Of a stretch of DNA of 21,593 bases, positions 1 to 7,811 are shown piece by piece. Position numbers and translations under genes: made by a program. The notes below the pieces were generated by a model. The model searched no databases. It worked only from the letters and a program-made list of their open reading frames with translations, and was not told the DNA's origin. Within the stretch, counting starts at the first letter, position 1. Each line of letters opens with the position of its first letter. Source of the stretch: a virus; the IMG/VR virus record IMGVR_UViG_3300024433_000071, positions 1 to 21,593 of that record, one strand, 5' to 3'.

Positions 1-2
1 CT

Positions 3-41
3 CCAAATGTTTCGCAAACATGGACCGGGGTTGCCGCTTAA
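3..41 (+). CDS. C-terminal tail of an upstream gene (partial)
   Basis: The window opens inside what looks like the end of a coding region. The frame starting at base 3 reads PNVSQTWTGVAA and stops at TAA (39-41). Short Trp/Val/Ser/Thr-rich endings of this kind occur at the C-termini of phage tail proteins, which would suit the tail-fibre gene that follows. Two other frames also stay open for a similar short distance (stops near 58-66), so the choice of frame rests only on residue composition. The missing upstream sequence would settle it. Confidence 0.35.
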   Translation, partial: PNVSQTWTGVAA

Positions 42-87
42 CGCGAAAAACAGTATATTAGTTTAGTCACTGCAAAGGTTTTATGAA

Positions 88-951
88 ATGGCTAGTACAT
101 ACACAAACATAGGTATTGAAAAGCCGGGTACTGGCGAACAGTCTGGTACCTGGGGCGTCACTACAAACACGAATTTTGATATTATTGACCGCATTGGCGC
201 GGTTGGTGATATTTCTCTTTCTGGGACAACACACACCCTTACCGCGACTGATGGCAGCGCATCTGAGGCGCAATTTACACTGCTTAACTTGGGCGGCTCA
301 CCTTCTGGCACAAACACAATTACCATTTCTCCCAACGACCTTAGAAAATTTTACATCGTGCGTAACGCCTCTGGGCAAACAGCGACTTTTACACAAGGTT
401 CAGGCGCTAACGTCAGTGTTGCAAACGGCGTTTCTAAAATTATTTTCTGTGATGGAGCTGGCGCGGGTGCTGCCGTAACGGATGTAACCCTTTCATTAGC
501 TGTTCCGACAGACCTAGTGAACGATACCACACCCCAGCTTGGCGGCAATTTGGACGTAAATTCCAACGAGATTACCTCTGCGTCTAGCGGAAACGTGGTC
601 GTAAATCCTGATGGCACAGGCACAATCGAGCTTGAGGCCGCGACAAATATTACTGGTAATACGGATGTTCAAGGGACATTTGGTGTAACTGGAGTGTCTA
701 CTTTTACAGGTAACATTGTCCCAGAAGCTGATGGCACAAGAGACATAGGAACAACATCTGTTCGGTTTGCCAACGTGTTCGCTGACAACTTTACATCTGG
801 TGATATGATTCTTGACAACACTGACAGGCCATTTGTAAACAGTGTAGACGGAACGCAAGGCCGTTGGCGTATCCAAGAGGGTTCAGATAGCTTGTTTATT
901 ATTAACGAGGTTTCTGGAGACAAATATAAATTTGTTTTAGAGAAGGTTTAG
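88..951 (+). CDS. tail fibre-like structural protein
   Basis: A 287-residue protein rich in Gly, Thr, Ser and Asn with almost no charged helices, as expected for a beta-structured phage fibre. The N-terminal segment (about 1-45, with TWGVTTNTNFDIIDRIGAVG) resembles the start of many marine phage fibre proteins. TTPQLGGNLDVNSNEI (about 147-162) and a region with repeated NxTGNTDVxG and DGTRDIGTTSVRFANVFA (about 187-233) match the 'GGNLDVN' and 'DLGSxxxRFxNVYA' motifs typical of phage fibre shafts. The C-terminal 40 residues are more polar and could form a distal domain. ATG 88 has AAAGG nine bases upstream. It heads the tail accessory module. It probably takes part in host-surface binding; the receptor cannot be inferred. 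Confidence 0.8.
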   Translation: MASTYTNIGIEKPGTGEQSGTWGVTTNTNFDIIDRIGAVGDISLSGTTHTLTATDGSASEAQFTLLNLGGSPSGTNTITISPNDLRKFYIVRNASGQTATFTQGSGANVSVANGVSKIIFCDGAGAGAAVTDVTLSLAVPTDLVNDTTPQLGGNLDVNSNEITSASSGNVVVNPDGTGTIELEAATNITGNTDVQGTFGVTGVSTFTGNIVPEADGTRDIGTTSVRFANVFADNFTSGDMILDNTDRPFVNSVDGTQGRWRIQEGSDSLFIINEVSGDKYKFVLEKV

Positions 952-968
952 AATGTCTGGAGGGGCGA

Positions 969-1559
969 ATGAATAATGTGAGTATAGACCACTATATTGG
1001 TGTGTATGATAATGTTTTTGACGAAGAGTATTGCAATAAGGTAATTCACAGGTTTGAGGAGTTAAACAAAACTGGCGTGTTTTCTTCAGACGGCACTCAG
1101 CAGTTCGGAGAGGGTTCTCTAGGTCGCCGCGATACAAGTGTGTTTTTTGAACGTAATGCTCAAGACATGAGCAATGAAATTCAGCAAGCGGTGATGAGTT
1201 GTTTTGAGGAGTATAAAAAAACATATGTAGGCTTGAATAATGCTCCTTTGGTGTCTTGGTGTTGCAAGGTCCAAAGAACAGGGCATTCTGGTGGGTACCA
1301 TGTTTGGCATAACGAACATGCAGGCGATATTGGAGCAATGCGAAGAGCGGCGGTTTGGATTTTATACTTAACCAGTCACGAAGGTTCTGGAGAAACAGAG
1401 TTTTTACAGCAGGGGATGAGGGTTGCGCCTAGAGCGGGAAGAGTAGTAATATGGCCCGCTAGCTTTACTCATCCACACAGGGGAAACCCTGTTTATAACG
1501 ACACAAAATATATTGCCACAGGTTGGTTTGAACATTATTATGATATTGCAAAGGCTTAG
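969..1559 (+). CDS. 2OG-Fe(II) oxygenase, HxE type (first of two)
   Basis: A 196-residue protein with the core of the 2-oxoglutarate/Fe(II) dioxygenase fold. The candidate iron ligands are H114 and E116 in GGYHVWHNE, and H170 in FTHPHRGNP. K180, ten residues after the distal His (DTKYIATGWF), fits the 2OG carboxylate ligand. GSGETEFL (139-146) is the usual strand before the distal motif. An HxE rather than HxD facial triad is a known variant in the YHxWHxE-type phage subgroup. The family hydroxylates protein side chains, nucleobases or small molecules; the substrate here is unknown. SD sequence GGAGGGG lies shortly before ATG 969. It sits between a tail-fibre gene and a tail chaperone-like gene, so a virion-protein substrate is possible but inferred. 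Confidence 0.82.
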   Translation: MNNVSIDHYIGVYDNVFDEEYCNKVIHRFEELNKTGVFSSDGTQQFGEGSLGRRDTSVFFERNAQDMSNEIQQAVMSCFEEYKKTYVGLNNAPLVSWCCKVQRTGHSGGYHVWHNEHAGDIGAMRRAAVWILYLTSHEGSGETEFLQQGMRVAPRAGRVVIWPASFTHPHRGNPVYNDTKYIATGWFEHYYDIAKA

Positions 1560-1568
1560 GTGAATAAA

Positions 1569-1934
1569 ATGGCTCAATATGCGGTTATAAAAAATGGTGC
1601 GTGTGAAAACATTGTTGAATGTGACGCGGCTAATGCTGACGCAAGTTGGGTGTTACTTACTGATTCAAATTCTGCATCTGCGGCAGTTGGAAGCAGTTAC
1701 GACTCTGGCACGGGTTCCTTCACTTTGCCAGCATCGCCCTACACTGCTGAAGAGTTGAAAGAAATGTCTAAAAAGGCTCTTGTGGATAGTGATTGGACTC
1801 AACTAGCAGATGTCGGCCTGACTGCGGATAGTGTTGTGAATTGGCGTTCATATAGAGCCACGCTTAGAGATATAAAAGACGGAGATAAGGGCTTTGACGA
1901 ATGGCCTGAAGAGCCTGCAAAGGAGTATGTGTAA
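1569..1934 (+). CDS. phage tail assembly chaperone-like protein
   Basis: A 121-residue protein whose C-terminal part (about 73-102) contains DSDWTQLADVGLTADS followed by WRSYRATLRDI. This is the hallmark of the phage tail-assembly chaperone domain found beside fibre genes (DWTQ...L...W..YR..LR.I). The first 55 residues are a small beta-like region starting with AQYAVIKNG. I chose ATG 1569 because AGGTGA (1558-1563) is ideally spaced for it; a GTG at 1560 in the same frame would add three residues but has no room for a ribosome site. Its stop shares bases with the next start (TAATG, 1934). Probable role: chaperoning folding or attachment of the neighbouring fibre proteins. Confidence 0.72.
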   Translation: MAQYAVIKNGACENIVECDAANADASWVLLTDSNSASAAVGSSYDSGTGSFTLPASPYTAEELKEMSKKALVDSDWTQLADVGLTADSVVNWRSYRATLRDIKDGDKGFDEWPEEPAKEYV

Positions 1935-2521
1935 TGGCTTACATTATTGGAAACACAACAGTTATTGACAATAACGCGGCCCTTGGCTCTGTTAGCGGTA
2001 ACAGCTTAAACCTTGCGAATAATAACAATCTACCAGCTGGCGGCGCACAAGCTGCTTTCTTTTCTTCAACCACAAACCAAGCTGTTGTTGGTGAGAATAT
2101 AGCTTTTATGATTGGGGTTGGCGGTGGCGGCGGTGGCGGTCTAAGCAATAGTCCAAACTCTTCTGGCGGGCAGGGAGCTGCCGGGCGGTCGGACGTATTC
2201 GTTGCTAATGTAAGTGCTGGTGGTAATGCCACTTACACTGTTGGCGCTGGCGGTAATGGAGGAATGTCAAACCCTCAGTCCCCTGCTCGTACTGGTAATC
2301 CCGGTGGCGCGTCTTCATTTGGTTACAATGCTAATGCTACTTTTAATGGAGGCAATGGCGGACAACAAAATGGTGCGCAAGGCAGCACGCCCGGCAATGG
2401 TTTTTCTAATAGCAACCTTACCGTAGGGCCTTTTCCAAATCTTGGCAACGGAGGGAATGGAGCGCCTAGAAATGGAGGTGCACCCGCCGGGAGCGCTGGG
2501 TACATCTTTACAATCGGGTAA
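1934..2521 (+). CDS. glycine-rich tail/adhesin-like protein
   Basis: A 195-residue low-complexity protein dominated by Gly, Asn, Ala and Ser. It has a seven-glycine run (GVGGGGGGGLS, about 62-72) and many GG and NGG motifs, a composition seen in phage Gly-rich tail proteins that pack as polyglycine-like sheets (for example distal adhesins). Proline occurs in small GxP or NPxG contexts (NPQSPAR, GNPGG, STPGNG, GAPAGS). There is no signal peptide or membrane segment. Its start overlaps the stop of the chaperone-like gene (TAATG), so the two are probably translationally coupled. A receptor-binding role is likely by analogy; a substrate role for the neighbouring oxygenases is speculative. Confidence 0.7.
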   Translation: MAYIIGNTTVIDNNAALGSVSGNSLNLANNNNLPAGGAQAAFFSSTTNQAVVGENIAFMIGVGGGGGGGLSNSPNSSGGQGAAGRSDVFVANVSAGGNATYTVGAGGNGGMSNPQSPARTGNPGGASSFGYNANATFNGGNGGQQNGAQGSTPGNGFSNSNLTVGPFPNLGNGGNGAPRNGGAPAGSAGYIFTIG

Positions 2522-2530
2522 ATTTAAGAA

Positions 2531-3040
2531 TTGAAGTCTTTCAATATCAGCAAGCAATTGGACAAAGTTGGCTGGGTAGACCAGTTAAACATGAACCAAG
2601 AAGATGCTTTGAAATACACCGCGCCAATTTTTAATTGGCTTAAAGGAAACCTTGATAATTGTTTAAATTACCAAGTCTATGAAAAAGATGTACAAAACAG
2701 GGACCCTTACAGAAATGGTGAGGATTACATAGCGAGTTGGGAAGACGCTTTTTTATTTCAGGGTTTTGATAACGGAAAGTATGGATTTCTAACAACTCAA
2801 ATTATGTACCACATAGATAAATATGGTTTTGTCTCTACTGCAACTTATCATTGGCCTGAAAAGAAAAACCCCAAACTTGGAAGCAATGAAATAATTGTTC
2901 GGCTACAATACAAGGGTGAAGATTGTATTGGAGATGTGGACAAAAAGGGCGAAAAAATAATTCTTGGGGTTACGGAGCCCAGAAGCTATTTACCAAATGA
3001 AGTTATCATGCTTTTTGATACGGAGTTTGGCTTAAGGTAA
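2531..3040 (+). CDS. unknown protein in tail accessory module
   Basis: A 169-residue protein I do not recognise. It uses a TTG start (2531), nine bases after the previous stop, with only a weak AAGAA upstream. An in-frame ATG at 2591 would remove 20 residues, but the section it would lose (FNISKQLDKVGWVDQLNMNQ) reads as genuine protein. The chain is rich in aromatic residues (many Tyr, Phe, Trp) and soluble in character. The centre (about 75-115, with FLTTQIMYHIDKYGFVSTATYHW) looks like beta strands, and the end (EPRSYLPNEVIMLFDTEFGLR) carries no known motif. It lies between the Gly-rich tail gene and the second oxygenase and is clearly part of the same transcript. A small tail accessory or modifying role is possible; none is assigned. 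Confidence 0.65.
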   Translation: MKSFNISKQLDKVGWVDQLNMNQEDALKYTAPIFNWLKGNLDNCLNYQVYEKDVQNRDPYRNGEDYIASWEDAFLFQGFDNGKYGFLTTQIMYHIDKYGFVSTATYHWPEKKNPKLGSNEIIVRLQYKGEDCIGDVDKKGEKIILGVTEPRSYLPNEVIMLFDTEFGLR

Positions 3041-3058
3041 AGTTTATCGGAGGGATAT

Positions 3059-3628
3059 ATGCCAGACAAAACAATCTGCATTGAAGATAATTTTTTTAAC
3101 GCTAAAGAGTGCGAGGGGTTAATTAATTATTGTAAAGGGCATTTGACACCAGGCAAACTCGATACAGATGAAAATCCCAATAACAACATAAGAAGAAGCA
3201 ATATTTTTATGATAACAAACGCGCTTCAAGAGGCCGATTTGTTTTATAAAATTAACAAAAAAATTTGGGAAATTAACCAGCAGTATTTTCGTTACGATAT
3301 TCAGATGTTAAATTTTCTACAATTTACAGAGTACAGTGAATCTTATTCAGGAAAATATGAGGTTCACACAGACTGTTTTGACTCTACCGACTCTGATGGA
3401 ATAGAGTGGAGCAGAAAGCTAAGTTTTACAATTCAGCTTTCAGAGCCTTCTGATTATGAGGGGGGGGAGCTATGTTTCCCCGACAATGATGCGTATAACC
3501 CTGAATCTGTTAAAGCTCGCGGAACTTTAATTTCGTTTGGCAGCTTTAACCCTCATGGTGTTACGCCAGTAACAAAGGGAAATAGATACAGTTTAGTTGG
3601 GTGGGTGTTGGGTCCGCGCTGGAGATAG
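3059..3628 (+). CDS. 2OG-Fe(II) oxygenase, prolyl-hydroxylase-like (second of two)
   Basis: A 189-residue protein with a canonical 2OG-Fe(II) dioxygenase core. The iron ligands are H103-T-D105 (KYEVHTDCF) and H166 (NPHGVTPV), and R176 (GNRYSLVGW) is the 2-oxoglutarate-binding arginine exactly ten residues after the distal His. DYEGGELCFP (132-141) is the expected pre-core strand of P4Hc/PKHD-type hydroxylases. The length fits the minimal family. ATG 3059 is preceded by GGAGGG. It is not a close duplicate of the first oxygenase: the triad type (HxD against HxE), the 2OG ligand (Arg against Lys) and the flanking residues differ. Proteins of this group hydroxylate Pro, Lys or Asp/Asn side chains; the substrate here is unknown. 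Confidence 0.87.
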   Translation: MPDKTICIEDNFFNAKECEGLINYCKGHLTPGKLDTDENPNNNIRRSNIFMITNALQEADLFYKINKKIWEINQQYFRYDIQMLNFLQFTEYSESYSGKYEVHTDCFDSTDSDGIEWSRKLSFTIQLSEPSDYEGGELCFPDNDAYNPESVKARGTLISFGSFNPHGVTPVTKGNRYSLVGWVLGPRWR

Positions 3629-3644
3629 ACACGCGCTGGTCTAT
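3625..3644 (+). other. small hairpin over the stop of the second oxygenase
   Basis: ATAGAC (3625-3630) and GTCTAT (3639-3644) are perfectly complementary across an 8-base loop and enclose the end of the oxygenase gene. The octamer CGCGCTGG is also repeated directly just before and inside the loop. No U-tract follows, so it is not a convincing terminator. It marks the boundary between the tail accessory module and the large structural gene. TATAAA at 3658-3663 looks like a -10 box but has no good -35 partner. Confidence 0.3.
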
Positions 3645-3694
3645 TCAAGAAAAATAGTATAAAATGGGGAGCATAGGTGTTATGGATAAAAAAT

Positions 3695-5821
3695 ATGGCT
3701 CTTACAAAACTACAATTTAGACCCGGCATAAACAGAGAAGTAACGTCTTACTCCAACGAAGGCGGTTGGTTTGATTGTGATAAGGTTCGCTTCTATTTAG
3801 GGTATCCTGAAAAATTAGGCGGGTGGCAAAAATATTCGTCATCTAGTTATCTCGGCACAGCGCGAGCTTTGCATAGCTGGAGCGCGTTGGACGGCTCTCA
3901 GTTTTTAGGCGTTGGCACTCATTTAAAATATTATATTGAAGAAGGTGGGGCTTACAATGATGTAACGCCTCTCAGGGAGACTACATCTGCGGGGGATGTA
4001 ACTTTCGCCGCTACCAATGGCTCTTCTATAGTCACTGTTACTGACAACGCTCACGGTGCTGTTTTAAACGATTTTGTTACGTTTTCTGGCGCTGTTTCTT
4101 TGGGCGGCGATATTAGCGCTGCCGTTTTAAATACAGAGCATGAAATTGTTTCTATTGTTAATTCAAACACATATACAATAAATCTTTCACCATTCGTTGC
4201 AAACGCTTCAGACACTGGCAATGGAGGCTCCAGCACCGTTGGCGCTTATCAGGTTAATACAGGTCTAAATGTCGGTATTGGTGGTACAGGTTGGAGCGCT
4301 GGACTCTTTGGGGGTATTACAACAAGCGCGTTAGCCAATCAGTTAAATGGCAGTATAAACGACAGCGTAACCACCATTACATTGGTTGATGCATCTAGCT
4401 TTCCCAACACAGGAACCATCGCTATAAATGGTGAATTGATTAGCTATACAGGGAAGTCTACAAACGATTTAACAGGGTGCACAAGGGGCGTTAACGGAAC
4501 GGACGCGGACTCTCATACAAGCGGAGATGATGTTCTGCTTGCTACAGGCAATGCAGACCCTGACGATGATTTTACTGGTTGGGGTGTTGCCGCCGCTAGT
4601 GTCGCTGCCCCTCAATCGGAATTAAGAATATGGACTCACGATAATTTTGGCGAAGATTTGCTTATGAACATTCGTGACGGCTCTATATTTTATTGGGACA
4701 AGTCAGGTGGTTTAGACCAAAGAGCAGTAGAGATTAGCACTGTGGCTGGAGCCAATAATGTGCCAACAACTGCTAAGCAAATACTTGTTTCAGATAGGGA
4801 CAGACATGTGCTGGCGTTTGGCTGCAACCCACAAGGCTCAACCGTTCAAGATAATTTACTTGTAAGATTTTCTGACCAAGAGTCATTTACAGATTGGGAA
4901 GCGCGGTCAGACAACACCGCTGGCGATTTGCGCCTTGGCTCTGGCAGTACATTTGTTCGGGCAATTGAAACAAAAAGAGAAATTCTTATTTGGACTGACC
5001 GCTCTCTGCATTCCATGCAGTTCATTGGTGCGCCATTTACTTTTGGTATGCAGCAGCTTTCTGCAACAATATCAATTATATCTTCTAGTGCAGTCGCGGC
5101 TACAGAGGATTTTGTGGCCTGGATGGGAATTGATAATTTCTATATTTATTCTGGTAAAACACAGCAAATACCCTGTACTGTAAAAGACAAGGTTTTCCTT
5201 GATTTAAATTTCGAGCAAAGAGACAAAATCACGGCTGGCGTTAACGCCGAGTTTGGTGAAATTTGGTGGTTCTACCCATCCGCTAGCGGCACTGGTGAAA
5301 ATGACAGGTATGTTGTTTATAACTACTTAGAGAAGGCATGGTATTACGGCTCTCTTGGTAGAACAGCTTGGATTGGTCGCGGAACCAATCAGTACCCTAT
5401 TGCTGCCGGGGAAGACTCTAACGGTGATAATTATCTCTACAATCACGAAGTAGGATATGATGATGATGGCGCGGCTATGGATTCTTACATAGAAAGTAGC
5501 CAAATGGACATTGGTGATGGCGACCAGTTCTTGTTAACGCGCAGACTTATACCTGATTTAAACTTTTTGGGCTCTACAAGCGCGACCCCTACAGTTGACT
5601 TTACTTTGCAGACTCGCACATATCCCGGCGCGAATTATAATCAAACTGATACAGCAAATGTTATCAGGTCCGCTACAACTCCTGTGGAGCAGTGGACTAA
5701 TGAGGTGGACATGCGTTTGCGTGGTCGTTCTTTTGCACTGAAGGTCGAGTCCTCTGGCGCGGGCACAGCTTGGAAGCTTGGTATACCTAGGGTGGATTTA
5801 CGGCCTGATGGGAGGCGCTAA
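3695..5821 (+). CDS. large virion structural protein (head-tail/stabilisation-like)
   Basis: A 708-residue structural protein. The N-terminus MALTKLQFRPGINRE, followed by EGGWFDCDKVRF and YPEKLGGWQK, is a signature of a common marine phage virion protein that resembles P22-type stabilisation/tail-needle-hub proteins in layout. A beta-rich insert (about 101-166, VTVTDNAHGAVLNDFVTFSGA) and a second small module (about 225-287, ITLVDASSFPNTGTIAI, then TGCTRGVNGTDADSH) are mobile domains seen in many phage structural proteins. The remainder reads as beta-propeller-like strands. I favour ATG 3695 from homologue-like N-termini. However, GGGGAG (3666-3671) is better placed for an in-frame GTG at 3677, which would add six residues (MLWIKN). 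The gene ends one base into the next start (CTAATG). Confidence 0.8.
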   Translation: MALTKLQFRPGINREVTSYSNEGGWFDCDKVRFYLGYPEKLGGWQKYSSSSYLGTARALHSWSALDGSQFLGVGTHLKYYIEEGGAYNDVTPLRETTSAGDVTFAATNGSSIVTVTDNAHGAVLNDFVTFSGAVSLGGDISAAVLNTEHEIVSIVNSNTYTINLSPFVANASDTGNGGSSTVGAYQVNTGLNVGIGGTGWSAGLFGGITTSALANQLNGSINDSVTTITLVDASSFPNTGTIAINGELISYTGKSTNDLTGCTRGVNGTDADSHTSGDDVLLATGNADPDDDFTGWGVAAASVAAPQSELRIWTHDNFGEDLLMNIRDGSIFYWDKSGGLDQRAVEISTVAGANNVPTTAKQILVSDRDRHVLAFGCNPQGSTVQDNLLVRFSDQESFTDWEARSDNTAGDLRLGSGSTFVRAIETKREILIWTDRSLHSMQFIGAPFTFGMQQLSATISIISSSAVAATEDFVAWMGIDNFYIYSGKTQQIPCTVKDKVFLDLNFEQRDKITAGVNAEFGEIWWFYPSASGTGENDRYVVYNYLEKAWYYGSLGRTAWIGRGTNQYPIAAGEDSNGDNYLYNHEVGYDDDGAAMDSYIESSQMDIGDGDQFLLTRRLIPDLNFLGSTSATPTVDFTLQTRTYPGANYNQTDTANVIRSATTPVEQWTNEVDMRLRGRSFALKVESSGAGTAWKLGIPRVDLRPDGRR

Positions 5822-6120
5822 TGGCCTCCGTAGAAAATCCAGCACCGCGACTTCCAGAGGCGCCAGAGGAGTATTCTCAGGATTATCTTGCTAGTCTTGT
5901 GCGAGCGCTTGAAGTTTTTATAAATCAAGAGCGCAATCCTGGTCAGGAAAGAGCCACAAAAGTTACTTTTACTGATTTGCCCACCTCTGACACAGGCTTA
6001 GAAGCAGGGGCATTGTATAGAATCGGAAATAATGTTAAAATTTCTCTAATAGATACGGCAGTACCCGATAGCTTTTTGGTGCAAAGCTCGTTAGGCAGCG
6101 TTACAGTGAGTATTTCGTAA
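5821..6120 (+). CDS. small conserved phage protein, unknown function
   Basis: A 99-residue protein. The first half is helical and charged (PEEYSQDYLASLVRALEVFINQ), like a short coiled coil. The second half is beta-like (FTDLPTSDTGLEAGALYRIGNNVKISL), and the 'LEAGALYRIGNNVKI' pattern recurs in small marine phage virion genes. It overlaps both neighbours by one base (TAATG at each end), so it is translated in step with the structural protein before it and the hydrophobic protein after it. Position and composition suggest a minor virion or assembly component. I do not assign a named function. Confidence 0.7.
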   Translation: MASVENPAPRLPEAPEEYSQDYLASLVRALEVFINQERNPGQERATKVTFTDLPTSDTGLEAGALYRIGNNVKISLIDTAVPDSFLVQSSLGSVTVSIS

Positions 6121-6923
6121 TGAATTTAAAAGATTTAATTAAAGTAGCAGCTCCCGCCGCTCTTAGCGCATTTGCCCCCGGCATTGGTCAGGCTTTGCTA
6201 CCGGGCGTTAATCCTTTTTTGCAAAAAGCCTTGGTTTCTGGCGTTGGCAGTATAGCTCTAGGTGGCAAGCCAAAAGACGCGCTTTTGTCCGCAGCTTTGG
6301 GCGGAGGATTTGACCTATTAGGTGGGCAGGCAGCAGGCCAGAAACCCGGACAATTCTCCGGGGGCACATATGATGCAGGCCCTATGCAAGTAGCAGACAT
6401 GGCGAAGAAAACAGGCCTTACTCCTAGTGAAGCCGCTCAAAGAGTGGCGAAAGAGGCCGCAAAAAAAATTGCTACAACAACAGACCCTGTTGCGGCAGAT
6501 ACAATGTCTGCAAGCCTTCTTAGAAATATGGGCATGAACGAAGATAGCATGTTGTTTAAGTTTATGAACTCAAAGCTTGGTGAGGGTGTTGCGGCTGGTG
6601 TTTTGGCGGAGCTATTGTCGAGCGATGAAGAAGCACCCCAAAGAGAGTTTGAGCGCAGGCCATTTGGCGAGGGCGGCCCGGGCGGTAGAATCGGCGGTAT
6701 GCCTTTACAATACGCAGATGGTGGAGAGGCCTACTTCCCGCGCCGTAATGGCGGTATAGACCCTTCTGAAGGTTCAGGTAAAAAGGATGATGTGCCTGCC
6801 TTGCTTATGGCTGGAGAGTTTGTAATGACCCGTGATGCTGTAAAGGGCATGGGTGATGGCAGCTTGCGTAAAGGCATAGGTCGCATGTATGATATGATGG
6901 ATAATCTTGAGAGGATGGCATAA
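6120..6923 (+). CDS. putative internal virion protein with hydrophobic N-terminus
   Basis: A 267-residue protein. Residues 1-75 are Ala/Gly/Leu-rich and strongly hydrophobic (AAPAALSAFAPGIGQALLPG, SGVGSIALGG), consistent with membrane insertion. The middle (about 95-165) is helical. The C-terminus (about 222-267) contains DDVPALLMAGEFVMTRDAVKGMGDG and ends in RMYDMMDNLERMA, a tail I recognise from marine phage structural clusters. A Gly/Arg-rich linker (GEGGPGGRIGGMP) separates the parts. Start and stop overlap both neighbours (TAATG). By position before three further Ala/Gln-rich proteins it is probably one of a set of ejection proteins that leave the virion and line or cross the host envelope. 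Function is inferred from position and composition. Confidence 0.68.
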   Translation: MNLKDLIKVAAPAALSAFAPGIGQALLPGVNPFLQKALVSGVGSIALGGKPKDALLSAALGGGFDLLGGQAAGQKPGQFSGGTYDAGPMQVADMAKKTGLTPSEAAQRVAKEAAKKIATTTDPVAADTMSASLLRNMGMNEDSMLFKFMNSKLGEGVAAGVLAELLSSDEEAPQREFERRPFGEGGPGGRIGGMPLQYADGGEAYFPRRNGGIDPSEGSGKKDDVPALLMAGEFVMTRDAVKGMGDGSLRKGIGRMYDMMDNLERMA

Positions 6924-7801
6924 TGGCTACCCAAACCGTAGAACAGGTACAAAGACTTGCCCCTTATCTAGAAGGCCTAGAGAAGCGCGTTCTGCAAACA
7001 GCATTTGGCGAGTTTGACCCTGACGACCCTACAAAGCAAACCCAACAAGGGCTGCTGGACTCACCTCTTAACTTGCCTCAGTATCAAGTAGCGGCTCTTG
7101 ACCCGCTACAGCAAAGAGCGCAACAAGAAGCCTTACAGGGCTTTGGCATGTTTCAGCCTTATGTGCAGACAGCAGGGCAGCTAGCCACTTCTGGTATCGC
7201 GCAGGGATTGGGTATGCTTGACCCATCTCAAAGCATACAACAGTTTATGGACCCCTATCAGGGGGCTGTTATTGACGAAATTAACCGTCAAGCTGCAATT
7301 GGTCAGAACCAGTTAGCAGGGCAGGCTGTGCAGGCTGGTGCGTTTGGCGGTGCTCGTCAGGGCATTCAAGCGGCAGAGCAAGAAGGCCGCAGGCTTGGTA
7401 AAGTTGGTGAATTCCTTTCAAAGGGCTTTGGGCAGGCTGTTGATGCCTCACAGAAAGCCGCACAATTGTTCGGTGGTCTTGGTCAGGCAGCGTCAGGTAT
7501 CGCTGATGTGGGTCGCCTGCAATCAGAGTTAGGCCGCGCTGACATTGGTATGCTTTCTCAGCTAGGCCGCGTTGGTCAGGCACAGGAACAAGCACAGCTA
7601 GACGCACAAAGACAAAACCTAATGCAGGGCGTTATGGAGCCATTCACACGGTTAGAGCTTGGAAGCTCACTATTGAAGGGCACTCCTTCAGGTAGCTTGT
7701 CCAGCACCTTTAAAAGCGCCACAACGCCTCAAGCAAACCCATTCCTACAGGGTGTTGGGGCGTACACTGCGCTTCAAGGCTCTGGCATGACATCTGCATA
7801 A
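6923..7801 (+). CDS. putative internal virion/ejection protein, Gln/Ala/Gly-rich
   Basis: A 292-residue, almost wholly helical protein rich in Gln, Ala and Gly. The block FMDPYQGAVIDEINRQ then QNQLAGQAVQAGAFGGARQG (about 109-150) is typical of a widespread marine phage virion protein usually left unnamed. There are no enzymatic motifs. The N-terminus (VEQVQRLAPYLEGLEKRVL) is amphipathic. It begins inside the previous stop (TAATG) and ends 10 bases before the next gene. Composition and position match the amphipathic internal proteins of podovirus-like phages that assemble in the capsid core. An alternative is a tail-tube or tape-measure-like role, but the length is short for that. Confidence 0.68.
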   Translation: MATQTVEQVQRLAPYLEGLEKRVLQTAFGEFDPDDPTKQTQQGLLDSPLNLPQYQVAALDPLQQRAQQEALQGFGMFQPYVQTAGQLATSGIAQGLGMLDPSQSIQQFMDPYQGAVIDEINRQAAIGQNQLAGQAVQAGAFGGARQGIQAAEQEGRRLGKVGEFLSKGFGQAVDASQKAAQLFGGLGQAASGIADVGRLQSELGRADIGMLSQLGRVGQAQEQAQLDAQRQNLMQGVMEPFTRLELGSSLLKGTPSGSLSSTFKSATTPQANPFLQGVGAYTALQGSGMTSA

Positions 7802-7811
7802 GGAGCTTTAA

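Noticed and set aside
7-21. ATGTTT-CGC-AAACAT hairpin at the left edge
   Set aside because: It falls within the likely coding end of the upstream gene and has no U-tract; probably chance, though the missing upstream sequence prevents a firm statement.
116-478. Second rightward frame inside the tail fibre gene
   Set aside because: Overlaps the fibre gene entirely, no ribosome site, and composition (Leu-, His- and Arg-rich) is typical of an off-frame translation.
2120-2480. Repeated GGTGGCGG-like DNA in the Gly-rich gene as a possible repeat array
   Set aside because: Irregular unit length; it is explained by glycine codons, not by a CRISPR or mobile-element repeat.
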